Shown: positions 15,596-23,519 of the stretch, piece by piece
How positions within the stretch are numbered: the stretch's first letter is position 1
Layout: each line of letters opens with the position of its first letter
Assembly (NCBI RefSeq): GCF_030815485.1
Contig: NZ_JAUSWV010000002.1
Location: forward strand, 7,750,001-7,814,000
Source of the DNA: Streptomyces rishiriensis
GTDB lineage: Bacteria > Actinomycetota > Actinomycetes > Streptomycetales > Streptomycetaceae
DNA length: 64,000 nucleotides
Direction of reading: 5' to 3'
Position numbers and translations under genes: made by a program
The notes under the pieces: model-generated
The model's input: only the letters and a program-made list of their open reading frames with translations
What the model was told of the DNA's origin: nothing
The model's database searches: none

Positions 15596-16021
15596 ATGAA
15601 CGCAGACGACAGGAACCTTCTGGCCCGGGGACGCGTGGCGACCAGGCTTCCGGCCCGGGATCTGGACCGGGCGCGGCGCTTCTACGCGGAGCGGCTCGGT
15701 CTGGAGCCCGTCGACGAACGGCCCGGCGGGCTCCTGTACCGATGTGGAGGGACGGAGTTCGCCCTGTTCACGTCGACGGGAGCCTCGTCGGGCACCTTCA
15801 CCCAGATGGGATGGGAGGTCGACGATCTCGACGCGGTCGTGGCGGAGCTCAAGCGGCGGGGCGTGGTGTTCGAAGAGGTCGACGTGCCCGGGTTCGCCAC
15901 GAAGGAGGGCATCGCCGAGATCGACGGGAACTATCCGGGCAAGGGTGCTCGGGGGGAACGCGCGGTCTGGTTCCGGGACAGCGAGGGAAACCTCCTGGGC
16001 ATCGGCCAGCCGGTCGTCTGA
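15596..16021 (+). CDS. VOC (glyoxalase/bleomycin resistance) family protein
   Basis: A 141-residue protein with the paired beta-alpha-beta-beta-beta units of the vicinal oxygen chelate fold: RLPARDLDRARRFYAERLGLEPVDE at about 14-38 and MGWEVDDLDAVVAELKRRGVVFEE at about 70-95, ending in VWFRDSEGNLLGIGQ, where the Glu-Gly-Asn-Leu stretch is typical. These are small metal-binding enzymes or binding proteins; neither reaction nor ligand is predictable here. The ATG is placed five bases after GTGGAGG. It may be co-transcribed with the YciI-like gene upstream. Confidence 0.88.
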   Translation: MNADDRNLLARGRVATRLPARDLDRARRFYAERLGLEPVDERPGGLLYRCGGTEFALFTSTGASSGTFTQMGWEVDDLDAVVAELKRRGVVFEEVDVPGFATKEGIAEIDGNYPGKGARGERAVWFRDSEGNLLGIGQPVV

Positions 16022-16628
16022 GCAGGGGTGTGCCCGGCGGCCCTCTGTCCCCGCTGTCTTCTCTTCCGGCTCGCACCCGCGTAGCGCGGACGCGAACACG
16101 TCGTCCAGCCCGGGCCTCGGTGATCTCCGGTGGCAGCGGGCCGTTCACGGCGAGCCCGGAGTGGCTGTGCGGCGCCGGCGCCGCGAAGACCGGCAGGGCG
16201 CGCGGTCCGGCGCGCCTGCCGCGCGTCGCCCCGGCGCTGCCCGTCGTGAACCGCCGAGGAGCGGGCCGGGCGGACCGCCGCCTACCGGCAGGCGCTCCTC
16301 GCCGGGCTCGGGCGGATGCCGGCGAGTTCGGGAAGTTGTACGAACCTCGGGCGGGCCGTACGAACCTCGGGCGGGCCGTCGCGCCCAGTGCCTCGGAGGC
16401 CTGCGGGCGGTGCTCGCCCACCAGGCTGCGCCTGTGGCGTGTGTCCGAAGAGCTGACCGGCGCCACCTTTCCCGAGCCCGCTGCGGCGGCGAGCGGTACG
16501 GGTTTCGGAGGGACGCGCTCGCCGTGCTCGGCAGGTCCCACCGCCGCGGCGGCGCCGACCGGGACGGCCGTCCACCGCGGCGACGGCCCGGGCGGGTGGC
16601 GGCACGGCCTCCACCCGCCCGCGAGCGA
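16022..16628. other. Gene-poor stretch with decayed coding traces
   Basis: About 600 bases with no convincing gene. Several frames are open on both strands, but none has an initiation signal with a matching codon bias over its length. Fragments such as AAYRQALLAGLGRMPASS look like remnants of a real protein broken by frameshifts. A 20-base exact tandem duplication lies inside. Confidence 0.4.
16337..16376. repeat. 20-bp exact tandem duplication
   Basis: Two abutting identical 20-base copies, 16337-16356 and 16357-16376, each beginning GTACGAACCTCGGG. Twenty is not a multiple of three, so the second copy would shift any reading frame crossing it. This supports a decayed gene in this stretch. 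Confidence 0.9.
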
Positions 16629-16955
16629 TCACTCGCCCTTCGGAGCCGCCTGCTGCACCACCTCGAAGGACCACAGGGTGGAGCCCGATGCCGCGGGCTT
16701 GGGCCGTTCGCCCTCCGTGCTGCCACCCCGGTGGGCGGCCTTCATCGGGCCCTCGAGCCATGCCTGGAACGACTCCTCGTCACGCCACCGCGTGTAGACG
16801 AGGTAGGTGTCGGTGCCCTCGACCGGGCGGAGCAGCTCGAACCATTCGAAGCCGTCCGAGTTCTCGACGGCGTGGGCTCGCGCGGCGAACCGCTTCTCGA
16901 GGACCTCCCGCTGTTCCGCCGGGACGGTCAGTACGTTGATCTTGACTACGCTCAT
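16629..16955 (-). CDS. Antibiotic biosynthesis monooxygenase (ABM) domain protein
   Basis: A 108-residue protein with the ABM ferredoxin-like fold: MSVVKINVLTVPAEQREVLEKRFAARAHAVENSDGFEWFELLRP, then TYLVYTRWRDEESFQAWLEG. This layout is shared by heme-degrading IsdG-like and cofactor-free oxygenases. The pattern of an Asn near the start (KIN) and a Trp in the third strand (RW) resembles IsdG/MhuD relatives, but heme binding is not demonstrated. The start follows AGGATGGGAGC. It is a single gene with no partner in its direction. Confidence 0.82.
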   Translation of the reverse strand: MSVVKINVLTVPAEQREVLEKRFAARAHAVENSDGFEWFELLRPVEGTDTYLVYTRWRDEESFQAWLEGPMKAAHRGGSTEGERPKPAASGSTLWSFEVVQQAAPKGE

Positions 16956-17082
16956 GCTCCCATCCTGCCCTCCCATGACGCCCGGGCGGCGGACCACCCC
17001 CTTCGTGACGCCCGGCTGCGGCCAGGGCGGACCACCCACTGCGTGACGCCGGGTTCCGGCCGGGGCGATGCTCTCCCGAATC

Positions 17083-17094
17083 TGGTCCAGACCA
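17083..17094. promoter_or_regulatory. DasR-like operator (dre)
   Basis: The perfect palindrome TGGTCCAGACCA lies six bases upstream of the -35 box of the glycoside hydrolase genes. It closely matches the TGGTCTAGACCA core of the dre site bound by the GlcNAc-responsive GntR regulator DasR in Streptomyces, which sits before chitinase genes. DasR binding here is inferred. Confidence 0.7.
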
Positions 17095-17099
17095 AACCC

Positions 17100-17141
17100 T
17101 TGACAGGGTTATTGCTCACTTCTTAAATCACGTAGTGAACT
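17100..17141 (+). promoter_or_regulatory. Promoter of the GH16/GH18 genes with overlapping dyad
   Basis: TTGACA at 17100-17105 and TTAAAT at 17123-17128 are separated by 17 bases. The -10 region overlaps an imperfect dyad centred on TCACGTAGTGA at about 17128-17138, which a second repressor could use. The region is markedly AT-richer than its surroundings. Confidence 0.6.
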
Positions 17142-17268
17142 AAGCCCCCGCCAGGGCCGGTTCGCACCCCCCACCCATACGGCGCGGTCAGCGGCGAGCC
17201 GCCCGGCCGCGCCCACGGATGTCATGACCATGTCGTGACTGTCCGTCATGTGCCAGGAAGGGAGAGCC

Positions 17269-18546
17269 ATGGCCTCTCCGCGCCCGCCCCGGCGCCTGCT
17301 GTTGTCGCTGGCCTCGATCCTCGTCTTCGCGTCGCTGTCCACCGGATCCGCGCTGGGTCTGTCCCTCAGTGCGGCGGAATCGTCCGCCGGCGCCGCCGCC
17401 CCTCAGGCGGCCGCCGTCACGTTCTCCGAGGAGTTCGACGGTCCCGCCGGCGCCGCCGTGGACGGCGCCCGATGGCAAGTCGAGACCGGAGACAACGTCA
17501 GCAACCACGAGCGGCAGTACTACACCGCGGGCAACCGCAACGCCGCTCTGGACGGCCAGGGCCATCTGGTGATCACCGCCCGCCGGGAGAACCCGGACAA
17601 CTACCAGTGCTGGTACGGCCGTTGTGAGTACACCTCGGCCCGGCTCAACACGGCCGGCCGGTTCACCACGACCTACGGCCGGGTCGAAGCGCGGATGAAG
17701 GTCCCGCGCGGACAGGGCATGTGGCCCGCCTTCTGGATGCTGGGCAACGACATCGGCCAGGTCGGCTGGCCCGCCTCGGGCGAGATCGACGTCATGGAGA
17801 ACGTGGGCTTCGAGCCGGCCACCGTCCACGGCACCCTGCACGGCCCGGGATACTCCGGCTCCGGGGGCATCGGGGCCGGGTACACCCTGCCCGGCGGCCA
17901 GGCCTTCGCCGACGCCTTCCACACCTTCGCCGTCGACTGGAGCCCGAACGCCATCACCTGGTCCGTCGACGGCACCGTCTATCAGCGGCGCACCCCGGCC
18001 GACCTCGGCGGCCGGCAGTGGGTCTTCGACAAGCCGTTCTTCCTGATCCTCAATCTCGCGGTCGGCGGCTACTGGCCCGGGGACCCCGACGGCAGCACGG
18101 CCTTCCCCCAGCAACTCCTGGTCGACTACGTCCGCGTGAGCACCGACACCACCCAGCCGGGCGGCGCCGGACCCATCACCGGCCTCGCCGGCAAGTGCGT
18201 GGACGTGGCCGGGGCCAACACCGCCAACGGCACGGCCGTGCAGCTGTACGACTGCAACGGCACCGCCGCCCAGCAGTGGGCCGTGGGGGCCGACGGCACG
18301 ATCCGGGCGCTCGGCAAATGCCTGGACGTCGCTTCGGGCGGCACCGCCGACGGCACCCCCGTCCAGCTCTGGGACTGCAACGGATCCGCGGCCCAGCAGT
18401 GGGCCGTCCCCGCAGCCCGCGACATCGTCAACCCGCAGGCGAACAAGTGCCTGGACGCCACGGGCGGCAGCTCGGCCAACGGCACCCGGCTGCAGATCTG
18501 GACCTGTACCGGCGCCGCTCAGCAGAAATGGACGGTGACCCGATGA
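17269..18546 (+). CDS. Secreted GH16 endo-beta-glucanase (laminarinase-like) with C-terminal ricin-type lectin module
   Basis: A 425-residue exported enzyme. Residues 1 to about 45 are a signal peptide (RR-containing start, long hydrophobic core, Ala-rich cleavage region). GH16 covers about 48-295; the catalytic ExDxxE motif is GEIDVMEN with Glu172, Asp174 and Glu177, and MWPAFWMLG precedes it as in family 16 laminarinases. Residues about 302-425 form a ricin B/CBM13 beta-trefoil with three GKCxD...QQW repeats. It probably hydrolyses beta-1,3-glucan outside the cell. The start follows GGAAGGGAG. Its stop overlaps the next gene (ATGA). A DasR-like site and a good promoter lie upstream. Confidence 0.9.
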   Translation: MASPRPPRRLLLSLASILVFASLSTGSALGLSLSAAESSAGAAAPQAAAVTFSEEFDGPAGAAVDGARWQVETGDNVSNHERQYYTAGNRNAALDGQGHLVITARRENPDNYQCWYGRCEYTSARLNTAGRFTTTYGRVEARMKVPRGQGMWPAFWMLGNDIGQVGWPASGEIDVMENVGFEPATVHGTLHGPGYSGSGGIGAGYTLPGGQAFADAFHTFAVDWSPNAITWSVDGTVYQRRTPADLGGRQWVFDKPFFLILNLAVGGYWPGDPDGSTAFPQQLLVDYVRVSTDTTQPGGAGPITGLAGKCVDVAGANTANGTAVQLYDCNGTAAQQWAVGADGTIRALGKCLDVASGGTADGTPVQLWDCNGSAAQQWAVPAARDIVNPQANKCLDATGGSSANGTRLQIWTCTGAAQQKWTVTR

Positions 18547-19928
18547 CCAGCAGGTTCCCGCACCGCCGCGTGGTGCGCGGCGCGCTGGGCGCCGTGGCCG
18601 CGGCCGCGCTGCTCACCGGCGTGAACGGCACGCCGGCGAGCGGCGCCGCGGCGGCCGCCGGGCAGATCACGGGGATCGGCGGCAAGTGTGTCGACATCTC
18701 GGGTGCCGCCACGGCCAACGGCACGGCCGTCCAGCTCTACGACTGCAACGGCAGCGCGGCGCAGCAGTGGACGGTGGGCGGCGACGGCACGATCCGCGCG
18801 CTCGGCAAGTGCCTGGACGTGGCGTCGGGCGGCACCGTCGACGGAACCCGGACCCAGCTGTGGGACTGCAACGGCAGCGCGGCGCAGCAGTGGACCGTCA
18901 CCGCCGCCCACGACATCGTCAACCCGCAGGCGGACAAGTGCCTGGACGCGACGGGCAACAGCTCCGCCAACGGCACCCGGCTGCAGATCTGGACCTGCAC
19001 CGGATCCGCCAACCAGAAGTGGACGGCGCCCGGGGGAGGGGAGCCGGCGCCAGGACCGGGCGCCATGGCCGTCGCGCCCTACCTGTACAACGGCTGGGGC
19101 AGCCCGCCCAGCCCCACCACCGTGATGAACGCGACCGGCGTCAAATGGTTCACGCTCGCCTTCGTCCTCAGCAACGGCTACTGCAATCCCCAGTGGGACG
19201 GCAGCCGCCCGCTGACCGGGGGCGTCGACCAGCAGACCGTCGCCACCGTGCGCGGAGCCGGCGGTGACGTGATCCCGTCCTTCGGCGGGTGGAGCGGCAA
19301 CAAGCTCGAGAGCTCCTGCGGCAGCGCGAGCGAGCTGGCCGCCGCGTACCAGAAGGTCATCAACGCCTACGGGCTCAAGGCGATCGACATCGACATCGAG
19401 GCGGCGGCTTACGACAGCCCGGCCGTGCAGCAGCGCACCGTCGACGCGTTGAAGATCGTCAGGGCCGGCAACGCCGGCATCAAGGTGTACGTCACCTTCG
19501 GCACCGGACAGAGCGGCCCCGACAGCAGCCTGATCGGCAGGGCCGCCGCCTCCGGACTCACCGTGGACAGCTGGACGATCATGCCGTTCGACTTCGGCGG
19601 CGCGGGACAGGGCATGGGCCGGCTCACCGTCCAGGCCGCCGAGGGGCTCAAGACCGCGGTGAAGAACGCCTACGGCTACTCGGACGACCAGGCCTACCGG
19701 CACACCGGCATCTCGTCGATGAACGGCATCACGGACAACAGCGAGACGGTGACCGTCGCCGACTTCCGCACCATCCTGGCGTACGCCCAGCAGCGTCACC
19801 TGGCCCGGCTGACCTTCTGGTCGGTCAACCGCGACCGGCCCTGCACCGGCGGCGGCGCCGACACCTGCTCGGGCGTGTCCCAGCAGCCCTGGGACTTCAC
19901 CCGGGTCTTCGCGCAGTACGCCGGCTGA
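18543..19928 (+). CDS. Secreted GH18 chitinase-like protein with N-terminal ricin-type lectin module
   Basis: A 461-residue exported protein. Residues 1 to about 38 are a signal peptide. Residues about 40-162 are a ricin B/CBM13 trefoil almost identical to that of the preceding GH16 enzyme. From about 175 to the end is a GH18 barrel; the motif AIDIDIEAAAY supplies Asp282, Asp284 and the acid/base Glu286, while the first Asp of the classical DGxDxDxE is Lys here, a variation I regard as subfamily-typical. WTIMPFDFGG provides a MxxD-like substrate-binding segment. Chitin or another GlcNAc polymer is the likely substrate, consistent with the DasR-like site upstream. The start overlaps the GH16 stop by four bases, so the two genes are translationally coupled. 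Confidence 0.88.
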   Translation: MTSRFPHRRVVRGALGAVAAAALLTGVNGTPASGAAAAAGQITGIGGKCVDISGAATANGTAVQLYDCNGSAAQQWTVGGDGTIRALGKCLDVASGGTVDGTRTQLWDCNGSAAQQWTVTAAHDIVNPQADKCLDATGNSSANGTRLQIWTCTGSANQKWTAPGGGEPAPGPGAMAVAPYLYNGWGSPPSPTTVMNATGVKWFTLAFVLSNGYCNPQWDGSRPLTGGVDQQTVATVRGAGGDVIPSFGGWSGNKLESSCGSASELAAAYQKVINAYGLKAIDIDIEAAAYDSPAVQQRTVDALKIVRAGNAGIKVYVTFGTGQSGPDSSLIGRAAASGLTVDSWTIMPFDFGGAGQGMGRLTVQAAEGLKTAVKNAYGYSDDQAYRHTGISSMNGITDNSETVTVADFRTILAYAQQRHLARLTFWSVNRDRPCTGGGADTCSGVSQQPWDFTRVFAQYAG

Positions 19929-20007
19929 CCTGCCCGCACCCCCGGCCTGCCACGCTCCTGCCTTCCCCGATCCCCACTCAAGCCGCCCCGGCGGCACAGG
20001 AGAAGAC

Positions 20008-22215
20008 GTGCTCCGCATCTCCCGACCATCCCTAGCCGGCCCGTGGATCGCGGCTTCCGTGGCCGCGGCCACGGCCGTCTCGGTCCTCACCGGCGTCCAG
20101 TCCTCCCGGGCCGCGACCGACGCGGCCACCGTCCTTCCCACCGGCTGGTCCACGGCTGTGAACTCCGGCAGCGGCAAATGCCTGGACGCCCGGTCCGCCG
20201 CGACCGTGAACGGCACCGCCGTGCAGCAGTACGCCTGCAACAGCAGCACCGCCCAGCAGTGGAGGTTCACCCCGACCGGCGACGGCTTCGTGCGGATCGA
20301 CAACCGCAACGACGCCCAGCAGGTCGTGGACGTGAGTGACGTGTCCACCGCCGACAACGCGGCCGTGCACCTGTGGACGTACGGCGGCGGCGCCAACCAG
20401 CAGTGGCAGGCCGTCGACGAGGGCGGCGGCGCCTACCACTTCGTCAACCGCAACAGCGGCAAATGCCTCGACGTGCCGTCCGCCTCGACGGCCGACAGCG
20501 TCCAGCTGGTGCAGTACACGTGCAACGGCACGGCCGCCCAGCGCTTCCAGGTCGCGCCCGTGAGCACCGCCCCCGGGGACGTCGACCTCGGGCCGAACGT
20601 CGTCGTCTTCGACCCCTCGATGCCGTCGGCCACCATCCAGAGCCGGCTGAACTCGATCTTCCAGCAGCAGGAGACGAACCAGTTCGGCTCCCAGCGCTAC
20701 GCGGTCATGTTCAAGCCCGGCACGTACAGCAACGACGTCAACGTCGGCTTCTACACCCAGGTGCTGGGCCTCGGCCAGTCACCCGACTCGGTCACGATCA
20801 ACGGCGCCGTGCATGTGGAGGCCGACTGGTTCCCGCCGCAGAACGCCACCCAGAACTTCTGGCGCGGAGCCGAGAACCTGTCGGTCAACCCGACCGGCGG
20901 CACCGACCGGTGGGCGGTCTCCCAGGCGTCCGGCTACCGCCGCATGCACGTCCGCGGCAACCTGGAGCTGAGTGACGGCGGCTGGTCCAGCGGCGGGTTC
21001 ATGGCCGACAGCAAGATCGACGGTCAGGTGCGCTCCGGCACCCAGCAGCAATGGCTGACCCGGAACTCCCAACTCGGCAGCTGGACCGGGTCCAACTGGA
21101 ACATGGTCTTCGTCGGCAGCCAGGGCGTGCCCGGCAACAGTTTCCCCAACCCGCCCTACACCACGGTCGCCCAGACCCCCACCGTGCGGGAGAAGCCCTT
21201 CCTCTACGTGGACGCCGCCGGCGCCTACAAGGTGTTCGTCCCCTCCGTGCGGGCCGATTCCTCGGCCACCACCTGGGCGACCGGAACCGCCGCGGGCAGC
21301 TCGCTCGGCATCGACCAGTTCTTCGTCGTCAAGCCGGGCGCGACCGCGGCACAGATCAACGCCGCGCTCGCCGAGGGTAAGAACCTGCTGGTCACCCCGG
21401 GTGTGTACCACCTGAACCAGACCCTGCGCGTGACCCGGCCCGACACGGTCGTGCTCGGTCTCGGCCTCGCCACGTTCGTCCCGGACAACGGCGTCACCGC
21501 CATGACCGTCGCCGACGTCGACGGAGTGAAGGTCGCCGGTGTGCTCTTCGACGCCGGTACCATCAACTCGCAGACGCTCATGGAGATCGGCCCGGCCGGC
21601 GCCGCCGCCGACCACACGGCGAACCCCACCTCCCTCCACGACGTCTACTTCCGGGTCGGCGGGGCCGCCGTGGGCAAGGCGACCACCAGCCTCGTCGTCA
21701 ACAGCGACGACGTCATCGGCGACCACATGTGGATCTGGCGCGGCGACCACGGCACCGGCATCGGCTGGAACACCAACACCGCCGACACCGGACTCGTCGT
21801 CAACGGCGACGACGTCACCATGTACGGCCTGTTCGTCGAGCACTACCAGAAGCACCAGACCCTCTGGAACGGCAACGGCGGCCGGACGTACTTCTACCAG
21901 AACGAGATGCCCTACGACCCGCCCAACCAGGCCGCCTGGATGAACGGCTCCACCCAGGGCTACGCCGCCTACAAGGTCGCGAACTCGGTCACCAGCCACC
22001 AGGCGTACGGACTCGGCAGCTACTGCTACTTCAACGTCAACCCGAGCGTCGCCGCCGAGCACGCCTTCGAGGTGCCGGCCAACCCGAACGTGCGCTTCCG
22101 GAACATGGTGACGGTCTCGCTCGGCGGCACCGGAACCATCCGGCACGTCATCAACGACCGGGGCGGGCCGTCCGACTCCGGCACCAACGTGGCCAACCTG
22201 GTGAGCTACCCGTGA
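20008..22215 (+). CDS. Secreted ricin-lectin / right-handed beta-helix protein
   Basis: A 735-residue exported protein. Residues 1-36 are a signal peptide; about 45-190 form a ricin B/CBM13 module with repeated GKCLD and QQW motifs. The remaining 540 residues look like a pectin-lyase-type beta-helix with many short parallel strands (VTINGAVHVEAD, DRWAVSQASGYRRMHVRGNLELS, TVVLGLGLAT). Homologues in streptomycetes are often labelled adenylyl cyclase or coagulation-factor-like, which the sequence does not support. Polysaccharide binding or cleavage is more likely, but no catalytic residues can be assigned. GTG start after AGGAGA. It lies 79 bases beyond the GH18 gene and ends at a strong terminator. 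Confidence 0.8.
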   Translation: MLRISRPSLAGPWIAASVAAATAVSVLTGVQSSRAATDAATVLPTGWSTAVNSGSGKCLDARSAATVNGTAVQQYACNSSTAQQWRFTPTGDGFVRIDNRNDAQQVVDVSDVSTADNAAVHLWTYGGGANQQWQAVDEGGGAYHFVNRNSGKCLDVPSASTADSVQLVQYTCNGTAAQRFQVAPVSTAPGDVDLGPNVVVFDPSMPSATIQSRLNSIFQQQETNQFGSQRYAVMFKPGTYSNDVNVGFYTQVLGLGQSPDSVTINGAVHVEADWFPPQNATQNFWRGAENLSVNPTGGTDRWAVSQASGYRRMHVRGNLELSDGGWSSGGFMADSKIDGQVRSGTQQQWLTRNSQLGSWTGSNWNMVFVGSQGVPGNSFPNPPYTTVAQTPTVREKPFLYVDAAGAYKVFVPSVRADSSATTWATGTAAGSSLGIDQFFVVKPGATAAQINAALAEGKNLLVTPGVYHLNQTLRVTRPDTVVLGLGLATFVPDNGVTAMTVADVDGVKVAGVLFDAGTINSQTLMEIGPAGAAADHTANPTSLHDVYFRVGGAAVGKATTSLVVNSDDVIGDHMWIWRGDHGTGIGWNTNTADTGLVVNGDDVTMYGLFVEHYQKHQTLWNGNGGRTYFYQNEMPYDPPNQAAWMNGSTQGYAAYKVANSVTSHQAYGLGSYCYFNVNPSVAAEHAFEVPANPNVRFRNMVTVSLGGTGTIRHVINDRGGPSDSGTNVANLVSYP

Positions 22216-22267
22216 GCCGTCAGGTGCGGCGGGCCGACACCCGCTGTGCCCGGGCCCCTGGCGCGTG

Positions 22268-22315
22268 ACCGCCTCCGCCCGCCCCGGAGAGCCTTTCGGG
22301 GCGGGCGGAGGCGGT
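22268..22315. terminator. Bidirectional terminator between convergent genes
   Basis: A perfect 19-base inverted repeat (22268-22286 and 22297-22315) with a ten-base loop, placed between the ends of the beta-helix gene (plus) and the sugar-binding protein gene (minus). The stem would stop transcription from both sides. Confidence 0.92.
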
Positions 22316-22323
22316 GGTCGGTG

Positions 22324-23433
22324 TCACTTGGTGAGCGCTGCCAGCTTGGGGTCGTTCGCGTAGGCCTCGGCCGCGTTCTCCTTCGTCACGATCACGGGCG
22401 GCAGGAGGTAGGAGGGGACGACCTTCTTGCCGTTGTCGTACGACTTGGTGTCGTTGATGGCCGGCTTGTCGCCCTTCTGGAGGGCCTTGACCATGTTGAC
22501 GGTCTCCGCGACGAGCTTGCGGGTGTCCTTGTTGATGGTCGAGTACTGCTCGCCGGCCATGATCGACTTCACCGACTCGACCTCGGAGTCCTGACCGGTG
22601 ACGACCGGGACCGGCTTGCCGGCCCCCTTCACCGAGGTGAGGATCGCGCGGGCGAGGGTGTCGTTGGGGGACAGGACGCCGTCGAGGGTCTTCTTGCCCC
22701 CGTAGGCCGAGGTCAGCAGCGAGTCCATGCGCTGCTGGGCGTTCTCGGCCTTCCAGCCCTGGGTCGCGGTCTGCTTGATGTCGGTCTGGCCCGAGCCGAC
22801 AACGATGTCGCCCTTGTCGATCAAGGGCTTCAGCACATCCATCGCCCCGTCGAAGAAGACCTTGGAGTTGTTGTCGTCCGGTGATCCGGAGAACATCTCG
22901 ATCGTCCAGGGACCCTTCGGCTTCTTCGCCTTCATCCCGTCCACCAGGGCCTGGCCCTGGAGCCGGCCGACCTTGAAGTTGTCGAAGGCGATGTAGTAGT
23001 CGACGTCGGGGGTGTTGGTGATGAGCCGGTCGTAGGCGATGACGACGGCGCCCTCGTCCTTGGCCTGCTTGACCTGGGTCGCGAGCTGCGAGGCGTCGGT
23101 CGCGCCGATGACGATGACCTTCGCGCCCTTGGTGACCATCGAGGAGATCTGCGCCTGCTGGTCGGCGACGGTGGTCGAGGCGCCCGCGTACTGGACGTCG
23201 GCCTTGAAGCCGGAGTCCTTCAGCCCGTCGGTGAACAGGTCGCCGGCGAGCACCCAGTTCTCCGAGGTCTTGGCGGGCAGGGCGACGCCGATCAGGGAGT
23301 CCTTGGCGAAGCCCTTGGCGTCGGCGCTGTCGCTGCCGGTGGAACCCTCGCGTTCGTTGGAACAGGCCGTCCCCAGGGTGAGCAGGGCGGCGGCGCCGAC
23401 GGCGGCGATGCTTCTGATGACGAGTGTGCGCAT
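22324..23433 (-). CDS. chvE: Multiple-monosaccharide ABC transporter substrate-binding protein, ChvE-like
   Basis: A 369-residue lipoprotein with cysteine 24 after LGTA and a periplasmic-binding-protein type 1 fold. Segments closely follow ChvE: QISSMVTKGAKVIVIGATDAS, VIAYDRLITNTPDVDYYIAFDNFKVG, SGSPDDNNSKVFFDGAMDVLKP, VTGQDSEVESVKSIMAGEQYSTI and VPSYLLPPVIVTKEN. ChvE-type proteins bind several pyranoses such as glucose, galactose, arabinose and xylose. It is the first receptor component of the MmsA/MmsB transporter, yet it is encoded last of the three, 86 bases after the permease gene. It ends nine bases from a shared terminator. Confidence 0.9.
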   Translation of the reverse strand: MRTLVIRSIAAVGAAALLTLGTACSNEREGSTGSDSADAKGFAKDSLIGVALPAKTSENWVLAGDLFTDGLKDSGFKADVQYAGASTTVADQQAQISSMVTKGAKVIVIGATDASQLATQVKQAKDEGAVVIAYDRLITNTPDVDYYIAFDNFKVGRLQGQALVDGMKAKKPKGPWTIEMFSGSPDDNNSKVFFDGAMDVLKPLIDKGDIVVGSGQTDIKQTATQGWKAENAQQRMDSLLTSAYGGKKTLDGVLSPNDTLARAILTSVKGAGKPVPVVTGQDSEVESVKSIMAGEQYSTINKDTRKLVAETVNMVKALQKGDKPAINDTKSYDNGKKVVPSYLLPPVIVTKENAAEAYANDPKLAALTK

Positions 23434-23519
23434 GGTGGAGTTGGCCCCTTCGTACGGTGTGCTGATTGCTGGTGTGCGATGTGCCGTCGGACGCGGCGGA
23501 GGCGGTGCGGGCTCTGCGG

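Noticed and set aside
18519..20396. Long minus-strand frame across the GH18 gene
   Set aside because: Antisense to a clearly coding gene with signal peptide and catalytic motif; composition bias explains it.
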